Origin: Gossypium raimondii
Taxonomy: Eukaryota > Streptophyta > Magnoliopsida > Malvales > Malvaceae
Direction of reading: 5' to 3'
Assembly: GCF_025698545.1 (NCBI RefSeq)
Contig: NC_068575.1
Span: 60,645,980-60,709,979 of the forward strand
Length of the DNA: 64,000 nt
The notes under the pieces were generated by a model. The model was not told the origin of the DNA. It worked only from the letters and a program-made list of their open reading frames with translations, and ran no database searches. This document shows, one piece after another, positions 10,402-23,543 of this stretch (positions are counted from its first letter, which is position 1; every line of letters begins with the position of its first letter). Position numbers and translations under genes: made by a program.

Positions 10402-10532
10402 AGGTTTATTTAATTATGTTATGGAAACGAAATTACAGTCAAAATCCCACTTTTGACGATAAAAATGGAAATATGCCTTCCTATAAAAATATTTATATAA
10501 CCAAATCCCTTAATATATATATATATATATAT

Positions 10533-11616
10533 GGTAAACTACTAAAATAGTCATTTTCATTTGCTACAGGTTCCATTTTAATCACTTATGTTTAAAATGT
10601 TATATTTTAGTCACTTACGTTATTGTTTTATTATGAAATTGTCACTTTACCGTTAAGATCTATTACCTCTTAGACGACAGTATGATGTAACAGTTAAAAT
10701 GGGTTTTTAATGCCATCGTGGATGTCCAACCAAGTAAATTAATTATTTTTAATTAAATTTATTGAAAATTCTAAGTTAATTAAAGGAAAATGTTAATTTG
10801 ATTTCCCAAAATAATCAAAACCAATGTATCAAATTAATATTTGAACTGAAAAAAGAAAAAAGAAAAAAAAGGAACCATTGGTCTCTTTTTTCTTTTAATT
10901 TTCGTTCCCATATTGACTAAAAAACCATCTATTTTCATAATTATCTTTATTGAATCAAAACAATAGAAATCAATTTGAGTGCTCCATCAATCGGTTGAAT
11001 TTTTTATTCAAAATGGAAGAACAAATGATCGATTCAATGGAGGATTCAGACATGGATTACAATAAATAATGAGTTTTTTTTGTTATTTACATGGGTTTTG
11101 GATTCAGATATTATGGATTTTTTTTTTGCAAAAAGGTGATCCATCTTTTCATTTTTTTTATATATGTGACAGATAAAAAAGACATGTTTCATCTTTGTTT
11201 ATTTGTGTGTGGGCAACCACAATAGCAAGCATGTATAAAAGTTGGTGCGTCAATTTCTTCTTTTTCTTCTTCTTTGTCGTTCTGCTATTCTCTTCTCTGA
11301 TGGTAACAACAAAAAAAAATCTAATTGTTTCTTCTTTTTAAATTGGAGAAAATTGAGTTTTAGGGCAGAATTTTGTATTATGTTTTCATAAAAAATATAT
11401 AACTTTTTTCTCATTCCAAGTAAACATCCATGTTTGGCATTGAAAACCCATTTTAACTATCACGTTGGGCTATAGTTTAGGAGGTAACAACTCTTAACGC
11501 AAAGTGATCTCTTCGTAACAAAACAATAACGTAAGTGATTAAAACATAACATTTTAAACATAAGTGACCAAAATATAACCCGAGGCAAACAACAGTGACT
11601 ATTTTAATAGTTTACC
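10533..11616. mobile_element. Non-autonomous MULE-like element with ~190-bp TIRs
   Basis: The left end GGTAAACTACTAAAATAGTC is mirrored by the right end 'gactattttaatagtttacc'. The inverted similarity continues inward about 190 bp through 'cacttatgtttaaaatgtta', 'cgttattgttttatta' and 'cccattttaac'. TATATATAT lies on both sides (10524-10532, 11617-11625). That would be a 9-bp duplication, but it falls in an AT repeat and so is weak evidence. The interior holds no transposase. I recognise the terminal sequence as common in cotton-type genomes. Confidence 0.7.
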
Positions 11617-11629
11617 TATATATATATAA

Positions 11630-13046
11630 CATAAGCGAATTAGGTGAAGGTACGAAAAAAGACAGATTCAAACCTTCGGTAAACAGAAGTCTACATAGCA
11701 ATTCCAATACTACGCCTTGAACCACTCGACCATCTCTCTTACATAATTATTACGGCCAACACCCCAAACGAATGGCAAGTTATCCATATTAAATTGTTTG
11801 ATAAGTATGATTAATATAAATTATAACTAGAAATGTAACTATAAAAATAAAAAAAAATTAATCACTTTTTATTTAGCCACTATTAAAAGCATCAAAATTT
11901 TTCATGTAACAAATTAATCAAATACAAAGACAATTAAGAAGTAACAAAATAACTAGAAATTAAGTAACTTATATTATTATATTATTATTGTATTTTATAT
12001 TTTATATAAAAATCAATGAAATTTAACTCACCGTATATGTTTTTATTATTTAAACTTTATCATTTTATCAAAATGTCATTTAAAATTTACATAAACTTTT
12101 AATAATAATTATTTTTGTATAAAATTTCCGATATTATAGTGAGTGTTCCTTAACCTAATATTTATATTATGTATAATACACGAAATACAAATAATTCAAT
12201 TCTTATGTTTAATTTTATAAATAAAATTCAACATGTAATTTTATAGAAATGATATTTTTTTGAAAATTTGAATTATTTAAAATTATAAAATTTCAAACCA
12301 TATAACTTTTATAAATAAAAAATAAAATATGTGAAAATAATGGTAGAGGAAATGAGAGCAAATAAATTGTAATTATAATTAGAGAATAAGAAATATTATA
12401 AAATTTTCCCCAAGTTAAAAGAAAAAGAATCTTAAGTAGAGTAATATGCATTGGGTTGATTTTCCCAAGTTAAAAATAATATTATTACAAAATATTTACA
12501 AAATAAAAGTATATTTTAAAATTAAAAATAATTTATTAATATAATTATTTTATTTTATTTTAAACATATTCTTGTAATTTAAATACATAGTTTTCAATGT
12601 TTTAATTTGTGTATGTTTAAATGTAGAATTCTATAAGTTGAGTTTAATCAAGGTCTAAAAGAGAAAGGAAACACGTGGCTTAAGCGGGCGATAGATGGTG
12701 ATAGAGAATTGGAAATAATTATTTGCATTGAAAAAAATCTAATAGATGCAATTCAAATAACTCATATCATATATAATATTATTAATAAATCGCGTGGTAA
12801 TCACTCAATTTTAGTAAAATTTTATTTTGGTCATAGAAATTTTTTAAATATACCACCACCGTTTACCATTAATTTGACTAATGGCAGTATCATTATGCAC
12901 TCATTTTAGTCAAAATCATGGTTAGCCGAATCATGGTGAATGATTAAAATGGGAAAATATCTAATAACTGTGCTATATTTGAGAATTTTCTGATGATCAA
13001 AATGAAAATTAATTTAAAGTTAGATGATTAATTGTGGAATTTACTC

Positions 13047-13103
<57 letters not shown>

Positions 13104-13680
13104 CTGAAATTTTCGTGGCGTTACATATCCCTAATCGAATAGTTTTCCTAGGAGAAAGTTGCTATATTTTTAGGAAAATAATATTATCAAAACTTAAAAA
13201 TCATTAATAACATTTTATTATTTTTCTAAGAAGAGAAAGAAGATATTATTTATTAGGGTCTAATTCTACCCTCAATACGCACTATACGGATTTTTAAGTT
13301 TAAATTTTTAATTTTAGTTTCAAGAATTTAACCATTCTACTTATTCGATTCAAAAAACAAATATAATTAATAATAATTTTATTAATTTACATTTAAATTT
13401 AAATATGTTTTATGAGTTGTACTTTATTTTTCTTTTAATTATTAGGATACCACATTAAAATTTTAAAGATATCCATTAACAATATTATTAATTGTATTTA
13501 AAATATTTTTTAAACAAATTGTACTTTAAATTTTAAATCACACGAATAGGAGGCTAAATTATTTGAAAACTAAATTTCTAAACTCCAAACATTATAGGGA
13601 CTTGATGCAGAATTAAACCTTTATTCAGTACCCATTGGTAAAACCCCGAAAAGATCCCAACAAAACAGATATTTAAACTC
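11630..13680. other. AT-rich intergenic region upstream of NRP1
   Basis: No gene is seen. It holds a small MITE at about 12795-13035, a (TTA)n microsatellite at 13050-13099 and otherwise AT-rich sequence. A stretch at 11690-11745 ending 'cttgaaccactcgaccatctc' looks faintly tRNA-like but cannot be folded into one. Confidence 0.55.
12795..13035. mobile_element. Small MITE with ~65-bp imperfect TIRs
   Basis: The left arm 'taatcactcaattttagt...ttttggtca' is mirrored by the right arm 'tgatcaaaatg...agatgattaattg'. Both arms include the block 'gaaattttttaaatata' or its inverted counterpart. The element is about 240 bp and non-coding. The exact ends and target duplication are unclear. Confidence 0.55.
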
Positions 13681-13682
13681 CC

Positions 13683-13789
13683 AAAACCCTAGCATTTTGT
13701 CGTCACTCTCTCCCCCTCACTTTACTCTCCAAAAAAAAAACAGTATTAGGGTTTAAGACTAGAGGACTAAAATCTAGGGTTTAGGGTTT
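13683..13789 (+). promoter_or_regulatory. Telo-box motifs at the NRP1 start region
   Basis: AAAACCCTAG at 13683-13692 and the inverted form TAGGGTTTAGGGTTT at 13775-13789 lie just upstream of the NRP1 start codon. Telo-boxes are frequent near the start of plant genes for translation and cell growth. Confidence 0.5.
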
Positions 13790-13825
13790 TCATTTTTCTG
13801 TTTGGTGTAAGTGAGAAGGACAAAA

Positions 13826-16800
13826 ATGGTGGCTGACAAAGGAAAGAAGGCGAAACTAGAAGAGAAGGGAGTCGAAGAGAATTCTGAACAAATTGATGGC
13901 GCACTCGTCTTTTCCATCGAGAAACTTCAAGAGATCCAAGACGAGCTTGAGAAGGTCCATTTGTTTTTAATTGAATTTCACTTTCTTATATATAAAATTT
14001 TATGTATTTGTATTCATGCTTGTATATGCTGTCGTTTTATTTATTTTTGGTTCCTTAGTGTTTATGAGGAAAATTTTGGAATAAATGGTAGCAAACCTTG
14101 GATTTCATGTTGTTTTATTTTAATCTTGGATTCCCTTGTGTTTTCATTTTGTTTGAATGGTTACGTATTGTTTCTTTTTTTTCGATTTCAATTGTGTGTC
14201 AATGAAATAAATGTTAATAATGCTATTTCTGTCTTTGATAATATTGATAATTTTTGTACCTGATTCGCTTTGTATGTTTGATATTTCTGAATTATTGAAG
14301 AAAGCTTTAGTCCTTCAATTGTCTTATTCAATGTTTTGAAGTGTCGTGTCTGCTTCATTGGACACTTTTTTTGGGGTGTTTTCTTTAGGTTGTTATGTAT
14401 CATTGTAAAGAAGGTAATTTACCTTGATATGTTTGCTTACATGAGTGGTTAATCATTGGACATGGTGATTCTATATTTAATGTTTCCGTTTTGATATGTT
14501 GTAGATCAATGAGGAGGCTAGTGAGAAAGTCTTGGAAGTGGAGCAGAAATACAATGAGTTACGCAAGCCAGTCTATGATAAGCGGCACGACATAATCAAA
14601 TCAATTCCTGATTTCTGGTTGACGGCTGTAAGTGATTCTATTATTTTCTATTAGTTTTAGGGTACATTTTTTTTTCAAGAACTGCTTCCATGTTCCGAAG
14701 AAAGTTTTTAATTGAAATGCTTTGTTCATGTGCAGTTCTTGAGTCATCCTGTTTTGGGTGAACTTTTGACCGAAGAGGATCAGAAGGTTTACTGCCAATT
14801 CTCTCTCAAACTGGGATTTGTTCTGCTAAAATTTGATTTTTTTGGTTTTATTTTGTTAAAAGCATATTTCTGGATGTTTGCCTTCCATGTGATCTTAATT
14901 AACTGCTTTCTTATTTTTTTCATCTCTTCTTTTCAATTATTCTTATTTGGTAGATATTCAAGCATATTAACTCACTTGAAGTGGAGGATTGCAAAGATCT
15001 GAAATCTGGATACTCTATTACTTTTGTAAGTTATCTATGTTCCTGTTCTTTACATTAGCTTCTAGTTAATTGAAATTGCTTTTAGTTTTACTTTTCTTGC
15101 TCGTAACATCTGTTAGATGTTACATTATTTCGTGCTTTAATTTGTCCTGATGATTTGTATACCGACTTTTATTGTACTTTTTTCACAGAACTTCAACCCC
15201 AATCCTTATTTTGAAGATACAAAGCTTACAAAGACCTTTACCTTCCTTGATGAAGGAATTAAAATTACTGCCACTCATATCAAATGGAAAGAGGACATGG
15301 TGAGGGCTTCTCTGCTATCTTGATGTCTAGTCAATTTCTTGCTATTTTCATTTTGTGGATATTAGATAAAATTACTTTTGCTAAATGTGAAGGGCTTGCC
15401 AAATGGAGTTAATCATGAGAAGAAAGGAAACAAGCGACAATTTGCCGAAGAAAGGTTTGTTTATCATACTTGTTAATCTATTTTCTCTGTCTATGACCCC
15501 ATTAACATAAAACTTGGTACATTTTTCTTTAATAACTTCAGGTTGTGAAACACTGTCACTTTGTTACTATTTCCTCACTATTCTTAATAACTTTCTTGCA
15601 CTTTTGGCTTTAGCGTTGCATTTTATAAGATTTTTTTCCAACTACTCATCTTCCTTCAGTATTACTTAGCCAAACCTTGAATGATTGAAATCTGTTCTAT
15701 TGCAAGACAAGTTAGCGTATAAAGATGGTGACTGTCGGAAACCTTTAATTAATGCAATTACTTTTCAAATATTGTATGGTGATTGTTGTGCCTATAAATG
15801 GCTTGCATCTATACTTTTTTTTTTTAGTTTCTTATAAGTTGCATTATAACTTAACCTTGATAGTCATTTGCATTATCATATAGTTTGCATCCACTTATGT
15901 CACTGTTTCTTAGTCACTCTAAGTTGTGCTAAATTTCTTGCACTTGAGTGTAGCTTCTTTTCCTGGTTTGCTGATGCTCAGCAGAAAGATGACATGGATG
16001 AAATTCATGATGAGGTAAGATCTAAATGCATGTGTTATGTGTAGTTTTTATTTTGTTTCACTCATTTTGTAACAGAGCTGGTCTAAGTTTCTCTTGGTAA
16101 ACATTACAGGTAGCTGAGATTATCAAGGAGGATTTATGGCCTAATCCTCTTACTTATTTCAACAATGTAACTTCTTTTTCTTTGAAGTTCCCTGATTTTG
16201 TTTATATGCCTGTTGCTCAAGATCATTTTCTTCTTCTGCTAATTGTTATTCTATTGATAACTCCCTTGATTCAGGAGGCTGATGAAGAGGACTCTGAAGG
16301 TGATGAAGAGGTACTTTATATGCACACACAGATACTGATACCCATATATGTGTCTGTACAATATATGTATTTATTGTTTTGTGAGTGTATGTTTGCTAGA
16401 GATTTGCTCGTAGTTAAAGTATGAATTTATCAATTGAATCAGGAATTTAAAAAAAAAAAAAAAGTGAATATGGACCATGCTTAGTGTTGTTTTAAGGTTT
16501 TATCAAACAGTGGGTAAGAATGAATCCTTTTACTTCAAGTATATCTCAATGAGAATTTAATTTCTTATTTCGTTTTGTTGTGGTGGTTCTGAATCACGGT
16601 GACATTTATATGAGATACTGGCTCTATGAATTTGCTTGGGCTGAATATTGTTGAATGCAATACTGGAAATTGTGATAGAAACCTGTAAATGCATTTTCAC
16701 TTTATTCTTGGTGAATAGTTGGATCTAGATCACTGATCAGGTGTAGCTCTATTTGAAAATTTCTTTCTGTATTTTGTCGGACATAACATTGTTGTCAAAT

Positions 16801-17014
16801 GCCAATAGCTTAAACATCTGTTACACTTCAAGGATGGTAAAATATCAGAAAAACTAAATTGTGTATATTTATACTCGTCTGAGTGATGCATTATATTGTA
16901 GGTTTCTCCTGTATCTTTTTCCCTTTTTTTTTATTATAGATTTTTCTTATTTTTCATCATTGACAGGGAAAAGATGAAGATGATCAAGATGATGAAGACG
17001 AAGACGATAACTAA
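13826..17014 (+). CDS. NRP1: NAP1-related protein (SET-type histone chaperone)
   Basis: Ten exons join into 249 residues: 13826-13954, 14505-14627, 14736-14786, 14954-15025, 15189-15299, 15393-15454, 15954-16014, 16110-16166, 16275-16310 and 16967-17014. All introns are GT-AG and the frame holds throughout. The protein starts [15 protein letters not shown], has the long dimerisation helix (about 28-75) with [18 protein letters not shown], and the NAP fold with [23 protein letters not shown] and [17 protein letters not shown] chaperone core with [10 protein letters not shown] and [15 protein letters not shown] leads into an acidic tail of D/E residues. It closely resembles Arabidopsis NRP1/NRP2, nuclear chaperones that bind H2A-H2B and act in nucleosome assembly and root cell division. 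The ATG at 13826 is chosen over an upstream in-frame one (13811) because the family starts MVADK. Confidence 0.95.
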
Positions 17015-17099
17015 AATCACATCAGGCCTGATATTAGTTAGTTGCTTGCCTTGATTTAAGTAAGAACTTGTGTAAAGTTGTGTCGTAGTAGTTACTAAG

Positions 17100-19607
17100 G
17101 TTATGGGGAGCATAATCATCTTTTAGATAGCTTTCTCTGCTTCACAAACAACTCTCATTAGTGTGTCACCATAACTCTTAACTCATTTCCTTTTTGTCCA
17201 TCACTCTTTTACCTTTATCTTTTTTATGTTTGTTTTTTTTCTTGTTTCCTCCCCCGTGGTAACAATATTGGAATATACCCCCCCCCCTTTTTTATCTATA
17301 GATTTGTTTAAACTCAGGAAACTAGAAGACAGAAATTATATTATGACAAGTAAATGCAGAATAGATTGTGGGTTATTGGCATTGAGCTGACATCTCTCAT
17401 ATTTACCGTTGCTGGCCAAAATAATTACAGAAGGCAAAGAGTTTTTGCAACCTTTCAAAGTCTAGTACAATGAACGCTCCCCGAGGAAGGATTAAAAGGT
17501 AAACAGAGTTTTGTTGCTCTTAAGGTTGCCCTAAATTTGAAGTTTTTTCGGTGAAATGCTTAGGTGATCCCGCTATTATAGAATATCAAATTAGTCTTTT
17601 TATTATTAAATGGATCAATTTAGTCCTTGTGCTATTAAAAAGAATGATATAAAAAGTATCATTTACTCTTCAACAAAGTTTGACATTTTTGAAGTTTTTA
17701 TGTTTATACATGAAATCTTTTGTTTGGAGTTAAATTTCAATTGAAAAAATAACTTTGTAGGTATTTTTTATACAATAAAATTTTTATTCTTTTTGTAATA
17801 TAGGGATTAAATTGATCTTGGTACTATAGATATGATGCGTGCTTCGTTTTCAAGTAAAAAGTGGTAATTTATACTTTTACTATAATATAAGAGAAAATGT
17901 ATACTTTCATCATATTTTTTACAATGCCAAATAACTATTTGAAACATTAATCTCATAATAATTCCAACTGAGGGTTGAAATATTAATGTTAAAAATTTAT
18001 TTTTATTTTCTTTATTAATGTAAGAAAACCATATCTCATAATTAATTTATATACAGCCTTGAAAACCAACTTGAATGAGCTATCACCAATGGCATACCAA
18101 AAACTGAAGTACGAAAGTAATTATAAAGTAACAGCACACTGATTCACGGTTTTCACGTGGTACGTAGTGGCATTGTCGCCATCTTGGAAAATGACACATT
18201 CTTCTTTTTTTTTCCCAACAAAGCAATAAAGGATGTGGTTTGTACGTCATACAAAAGGTGGGTGGCTCTGATAAAAATTTATCCAAATAAATAAAAATAT
18301 ATAATTTTTTTTTAAGAAACAATAGATTGGGTATTTGGATTGCATATGGATATTCTTTGAAATATTTTTCAAATTAAAAATAAAATTTAAAGGAGGGAGG
18401 GCTAATAAGTGAGATATGCTGTCTGTTGTTCTCCTCGAAAAAAAATCCCAATTTTGTAAAATATCAAAATATAATTGAAGTAATTACCAATTTCGTACCC
18501 TTGATCATGTTAAAAACTTTTCCAGCCTATCTAAGTTCATCGGTTTTATTGAACATTTGCACCAAGTTTGATATTTTATTAACATTTTTTGTGTGTAAGA
18601 TACATTTATTTAACTTGTATTTTAAATTATTTGAATATTGTATATATGATGATTTTCATGTAATGAATAGAAAGATTCCTTTGTTTGCAATTTTGGGGGA
18701 AACCAACATAAAAAATTGATGGCTACCTCTTTTGGTTGGGTCATGGGATTTGGGGCATTTTATCACTTCCTTTTTCAACTTTATTAAACGTTCAGTCTTA
18801 AATTTGAAGGACAAAAAGGGAAAAAAAAAACAAAACAAAATTATTGAATAAAATAATAGATCAAAAGGAGTTAATAGAATATATTTTATGGTCAATTTTA
18901 TCTTTTCAAAACAACACTGCGATGAGAAAATTAATCATGCGATAAATATTTTAATTTCACAGATAAAAGAAAAAGCATTTGAAGGATTAATTGATATTTT
19001 TATCTCATGGATTAATCAGGTTTATGCTATTTTATTTAGACTGGTTACTCGTCCATTTTAAGAGATTCTATTTATTTAGATTTAGGCTTGCTCTGGGTAC
19101 CATCACTCCTCCAACAAGTTGAAATCTTATAAGTATTTGGCTTTCATTTCTCACCATAGCATCACTGATGAAAGTTATTTGGGAAACTTCCAGTGAAGTA
19201 AATGCACATGACTGAAGTCTCTTTCTTGGTTGGTGCTTAAAAAGGTCCAATGGAGTAACTGTGTAATGTGTATCAATAATTTTCATTTTGTGTTTTTTCT
19301 AAAAATTTCTCTTAATGTAATAATATTATTATCTTTTTAATTATAATTTAATATATTTTATTAATTTTTTAACTATTATTTGAATTTTTTTATTATATAT
19401 ATAATTTTATTAAGTTTAAGCTTTATTTAATAAATATGATTGTGAATTTTTATTTTTCATTATATAATACTCATTTTAATTTCATATCTTTAATAGTCAT
19501 TTTTTCTACTTCTACCTCACTGCCATCATTTTATTTGCATTCCTAACATTGATTTTAATCTCATTAAAGCAATCTCAAAGTCCATTTTAAGGATACTCAA
19601 GGTCTAA
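17100..19607. other. Intergenic region, nothing coding seen
   Basis: Contains the NRP1 3' end and a short possible MITE at about 17575-17835, whose ends 'tagtcctt/aagga' and 'tattata/tatagat' are weakly inverted. The rest is AT-rich. No gene is supported. Confidence 0.5.
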
Positions 19608-20663
19608 GGTCTGTTTGTTTACAGGTAAAAGGTTTTACGAAAAATATTTTCTACATTTTCCTGTATTTGTTTCACAGAAAATAGCTTGGTTAGCGGAAGA
19701 TGACTTCCAGGTCAACGTAAAATAAATTTTTTTCCTGTAAAATGACTTACCTTTTGAAAAGTGCAAGTTATTTTTCGAAAAAGAACTCCTTTATATGTAA
19801 TTTTATTTTTATATAAAAATTAACTTAAATAAAATTTAATATTATTATATTGATAATAATTTTTATTTTTATTTTAAAAATATTTAAAATATTGATATAA
19901 AACATTATATTTTTCAATATTATTAAACGTATATATTTAATTTATTATTTTAATAAATTATTTAATATTTCAATTTTATTTTAATGATAAATTTTAAAAA
20001 CAATAATTTTAAATAATGTTCTTCAAAATATTCAATATTAATATTTTAATAATAAATATTTATTACAATTATAAATATATTAATAATAAATGTTTTGTAG
20101 TATAAAAGTTAAAATTTGTTATAAGTCTATGTACTCTTCACAAATTTGCAATTTAGTCTTTATACTTTTATTTTCAAGAATTTAGTCCCTCTACTTTTCA
20201 AATTTGAAAATCAAGTCCAATTATTTTGTAGTATAAAAGTTAAAATTTGTTATAAGTCTATGTACTCTTCACAAATTTGCAATTTAGTCTTTATACTTTT
20301 ATTTTCAAGAATTTAGTCCCTCTACTTTTCAAATTTGAAAATCAAGTCCAATTATTGACATCGTTAATTTTTTCTCAAATTTATTGATGTCACATTTTAA
20401 ATAAAAAATACTCACTTGGTAGTCATGTAACTAAGAAATGATGTTGTAATGAACCCGAATTTAACAAGATATTATTAATATATGCAAAAACAATGTAAAA
20501 TATAAATTTGTAGATATAAAATAAACTCAATTAAACAATGAAAAGATAAGAAAATCTCGAATGTACGTTTGTTTCATTAGAAGTAACTTTTATAAAATAT
20601 TTTTAAGAAATCATTTACAACGTAAAATATTAACTTTCTCAAGAAAATAAACAAATAAACCCT
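19608..20663. mobile_element. PIF/Harbinger-like MITE, second copy
   Basis: Same family as 913-1947. The left end reads GGTCTGTTTGTTTACAGG and the right end, inverted, AGGGTTTATTTGTTTATT. TAA flanks both ends (19605-19607 and 20664-20666). Shared interior blocks include 'cattttcctgt..ttgtttcacagaaaa', 'aaattaactta' and 'tcttcacaaatttg'. It differs from the first copy by an internal tandem duplication of 131 bp (about 20092-20353). Confidence 0.72.
20092..20353. repeat. 131-bp perfect-looking tandem duplication inside the MITE
   Basis: The block from 'ttttgtagtataaaagtt' to 'aatcaagtccaatta' occurs twice in a row with a 131-bp period and almost no differences. The sister MITE at 913-1947 has it once, so the duplication happened in this copy and is recent. 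Confidence 0.85.
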
Positions 20664-22384
20664 TAAATTTGAATAAGTTTATTAACAATTTAGTTTGACA
20701 TAGTATGACCCAATAAAATAATAATTTAATTAATTTAATAATTAGAATTATGGATTTGATCCAATGAACTTTTAAAAAATATATTTTTCAGAAGCTTCGT
20801 ACACTGTGCATCCCTTTTATCAACAGGTTTTGATTTTTTTCCTATTTATGCCAAATTATTCATGGTTGTAGGAATGAGGGGTTTTTTTTAATTTTAAAAA
20901 ATATAGAAATTAAAAATTATTCATCAGAAAAGTATGTTTTGAACATTAGTGTCCAATTAAATTTGACACTAAATCGTCACCGTGAGATGTAGAAAAACAG
21001 ATGATGTAAATATGTGGAGTTCACTTTATTATTAAAATACTTAAATAATGGTATAGGACATTGATAAACTTTTTTTCTGAAAATATTAATATGACAAAAG
21101 AGTATGATTAGGTTGACCTGCAAACATGAGATTTAACGTCAGCATATTGACCTAGTTTTAGTAGGATTCAACTAATCCCTCACTCATGCTCCATCCCATA
21201 TATAATATGCTCATTTTTGCCCCAACAACATTAAATTGAATTATTAATATTTAAAAGTGATTAAAATTGTCATCGTACCATTTAACTACGGGGTCGAGGT
21301 TGTTACTTACACTCCGCACTCATTAGCACGCTAGTAAATTTTAAAATTCAAGTCTCCCAAACATTACATTTCATGGGTGGCATCTATTTAAAGATCTCGT
21401 GCTAATAAAATTTCTTTGAATCGACGGTTGAAATAAAAAGAGAAGAAAAGAAACATCACTTCATTGTTGATTATGTGATAAAAGATTTGCATCGGGCAAC
21501 ACGAGTCTAATTTTTTAACTAATTCAATTGGTTTCCAGAGAAAGACATCAGCACAAATTACTAATTTCTGACGTGGCTCGATCAAACAGATATAGAGTCT
21601 TCTCATTTTTATCTTTTAACCATAACTATTAATTTAAAAAGAGTCTCGTAACAACCTATGTTTTAATTTTTTTTTGAGATTCTGTAATTAAAAACTAAAA
21701 TATAATTTTTAAATATATATATATATATATAATGGTAAGACCCCATTAGGTCCAGATAGTTGTCTGTTGGTTGTGCAACAAAGATGACACTCATCTCTTG
21801 AAGCTCAGCTAAGGGCTAAGCTGGAGGTTGAACTGTCTTCTTCACATTGTATACACATAAATGGCGACGCATGTGGTCTCACACGATGCCATACATACAT
21901 TGCCCAATTCATAATCCCCTTGCTCTTTCAACTGTGTGGGACACACCTTCGTTCCTCCACAATCAACTACGATAAATAAATCAACGAATCCACAAAATTC
22001 AGCAGTGTTTTAAAGAGATAGAGACTGCATATACAATACATACATACATACATATATTTGTGGCTGTTATGTCTTATGGGCCAGGATATTCTATTTAACA
22101 CTGTATAATTTTTTTCCTATTTAAAAAGAAATTATCTGTAATTTCGTCCTTGAGGCAGAGGACAAGAACAGTGTAATTGGACATTGCAAGTTTGTGCTGC
22201 CAATTTTGCTATTATGTTCTTGCATTTGAATACAATACCAGCTCATTTTTTATTTATTTATTTTAGTACTATTGTTAAATGTAATTCTTTAAAGAGTCTC
22301 GTGCATGGTTTTTTTTTTCTAAAAGAAATTATACAAGCACAAGTTTTTATTTTATTCACAATTTAACCCATAAATAATATGATT

Positions 22385-22725
22385 GCCAATTGAGTTTTAA
22401 TTTGGTCGGTATCGGTATTGTTGTTGGTATTCGAAAATGTGAGTTTGAGCACGCTGAAACGCATTTATCTTTAGGGGCAAATCTAAATTATTTTTAGGAG
22501 GGACCGAAAATTAATTATAAAATTTTGAGAGGTTAAAACATAATTTTATCATTTATTAATTTATAATTTCATCTTTTTTTAAGGGATAAAAAAGAATTTT
22601 TTTTCATTTTGGGATGGGGTCAAGGCCCCTGCATGCCCTCTTAAATACGTCTATGTTTATCCTCCTATTTAAATGTTGAGAAGGGGTTATAAGTAGTTTT
22701 AGACATTGTATAAAAAATATTTATA
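22385..22725 (+). mobile_element. SINE-like copy split by another element
   Basis: The 5' part ('tttaatttggtcggtatcgg' to 'gctgaaacgcatttatc') ends at about 22469. The 3' part ('tttatcctcctatttaaatg' to 'gacattgtataaaaaa') resumes at 22656. The intervening 186 bp belong to the 'aggaggg...cagcccc' family. The joined halves match the uninterrupted copies at 4251-4393 and 42641-42770. Confidence 0.6.
22470..22655 (+). repeat. 'aggaggg...gcccc' repeat nested in a SINE
   Basis: It starts 'tttaggggcaaatctaaa' and ends 'gcccctgcatgccctc...acgtctatg'. TTTATC is present on both sides (22464-22469, 22656-22661), a possible 6-bp target duplication. This gives both ends of the family in one place. Confidence 0.6.
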
Positions 22726-23543
22726 ATGATTGTGAGTATCCATTGATAGGGTTAAAATCGAGCTAGGTATGAATATGTGTGTAATTGAGACATTGATGCT
22801 TGTTTGACTTGAAAAAAAATTGAAGAAAATTTGGTAAATATTGAGCCGAGCTCAAGCAACTCAAACTATGGATTTAGTCAAATTCAAGGTTAGTAATACT
22901 TGGGTCAAATGGCTTGTAGGTCTTGTCGAGCTTTTGATTTTTAATATATATTAAATATTTTTATATTTTAAATTATATTATCGTTCTTAATATATATTAT
23001 TAACCCTAAGTTTAGTTACAAGCTTGAGCTTGAGTGCAAAAATTAATAAATGAGCTTAATCAAAATTTGAATTAAGTAACTTAATTATCTCTCAAGCTTA
23101 AAGATAGATGTTTATTCTAGCTTGAGTTTGACAATGTTTGGGATCGACTCGATTCGATTACATTCGTAGATATGAATAGAAAAACAAAATACTTGTTCAA
23201 GCTCAATGCATTTTGAAAGCTTAATTTACTATTGAGAATATATTAGAATAAGTTTTATAATAATATATATTTTCATTATTAATTTTAGAATATATATTTT
23301 ACTATTAAAATATAAAAATTGTATTGGTAAAATATTCGAGTAATTAAATAATAAAACATCATGTATACTACAACTCGTTTGAAAGAAAAAAAAATAAATT
23401 AAAATTTAAAAACAATATTATCAAAAGTCACAATCACGAAATTCGAATATCAACAGTTAAATCTCTTATAAAAGTTTCGTCAAAAGTGAATGCAAAATGT
23501 GTATAATTATATGTTAGTTTGTTAATTTTTTTATGGTCGGTTG

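Larger units (their letters stand above)
20667..23543. other. Gene-free region with nested repeats
   Basis: AT-rich. It contains an (AT)n run at 21713-21731 and an interrupted SINE (22385-22725). 22800-23170 is rich in 'gagct/agctc' words with no readable gene. No coding region is supported. Confidence 0.5.

Noticed and set aside
11690-11745. tRNA-like tail 'cttgaaccactcgaccatctc'
   Set aside because: No acceptor or anticodon stem could be formed, so at most a decayed tRNA-like relic.
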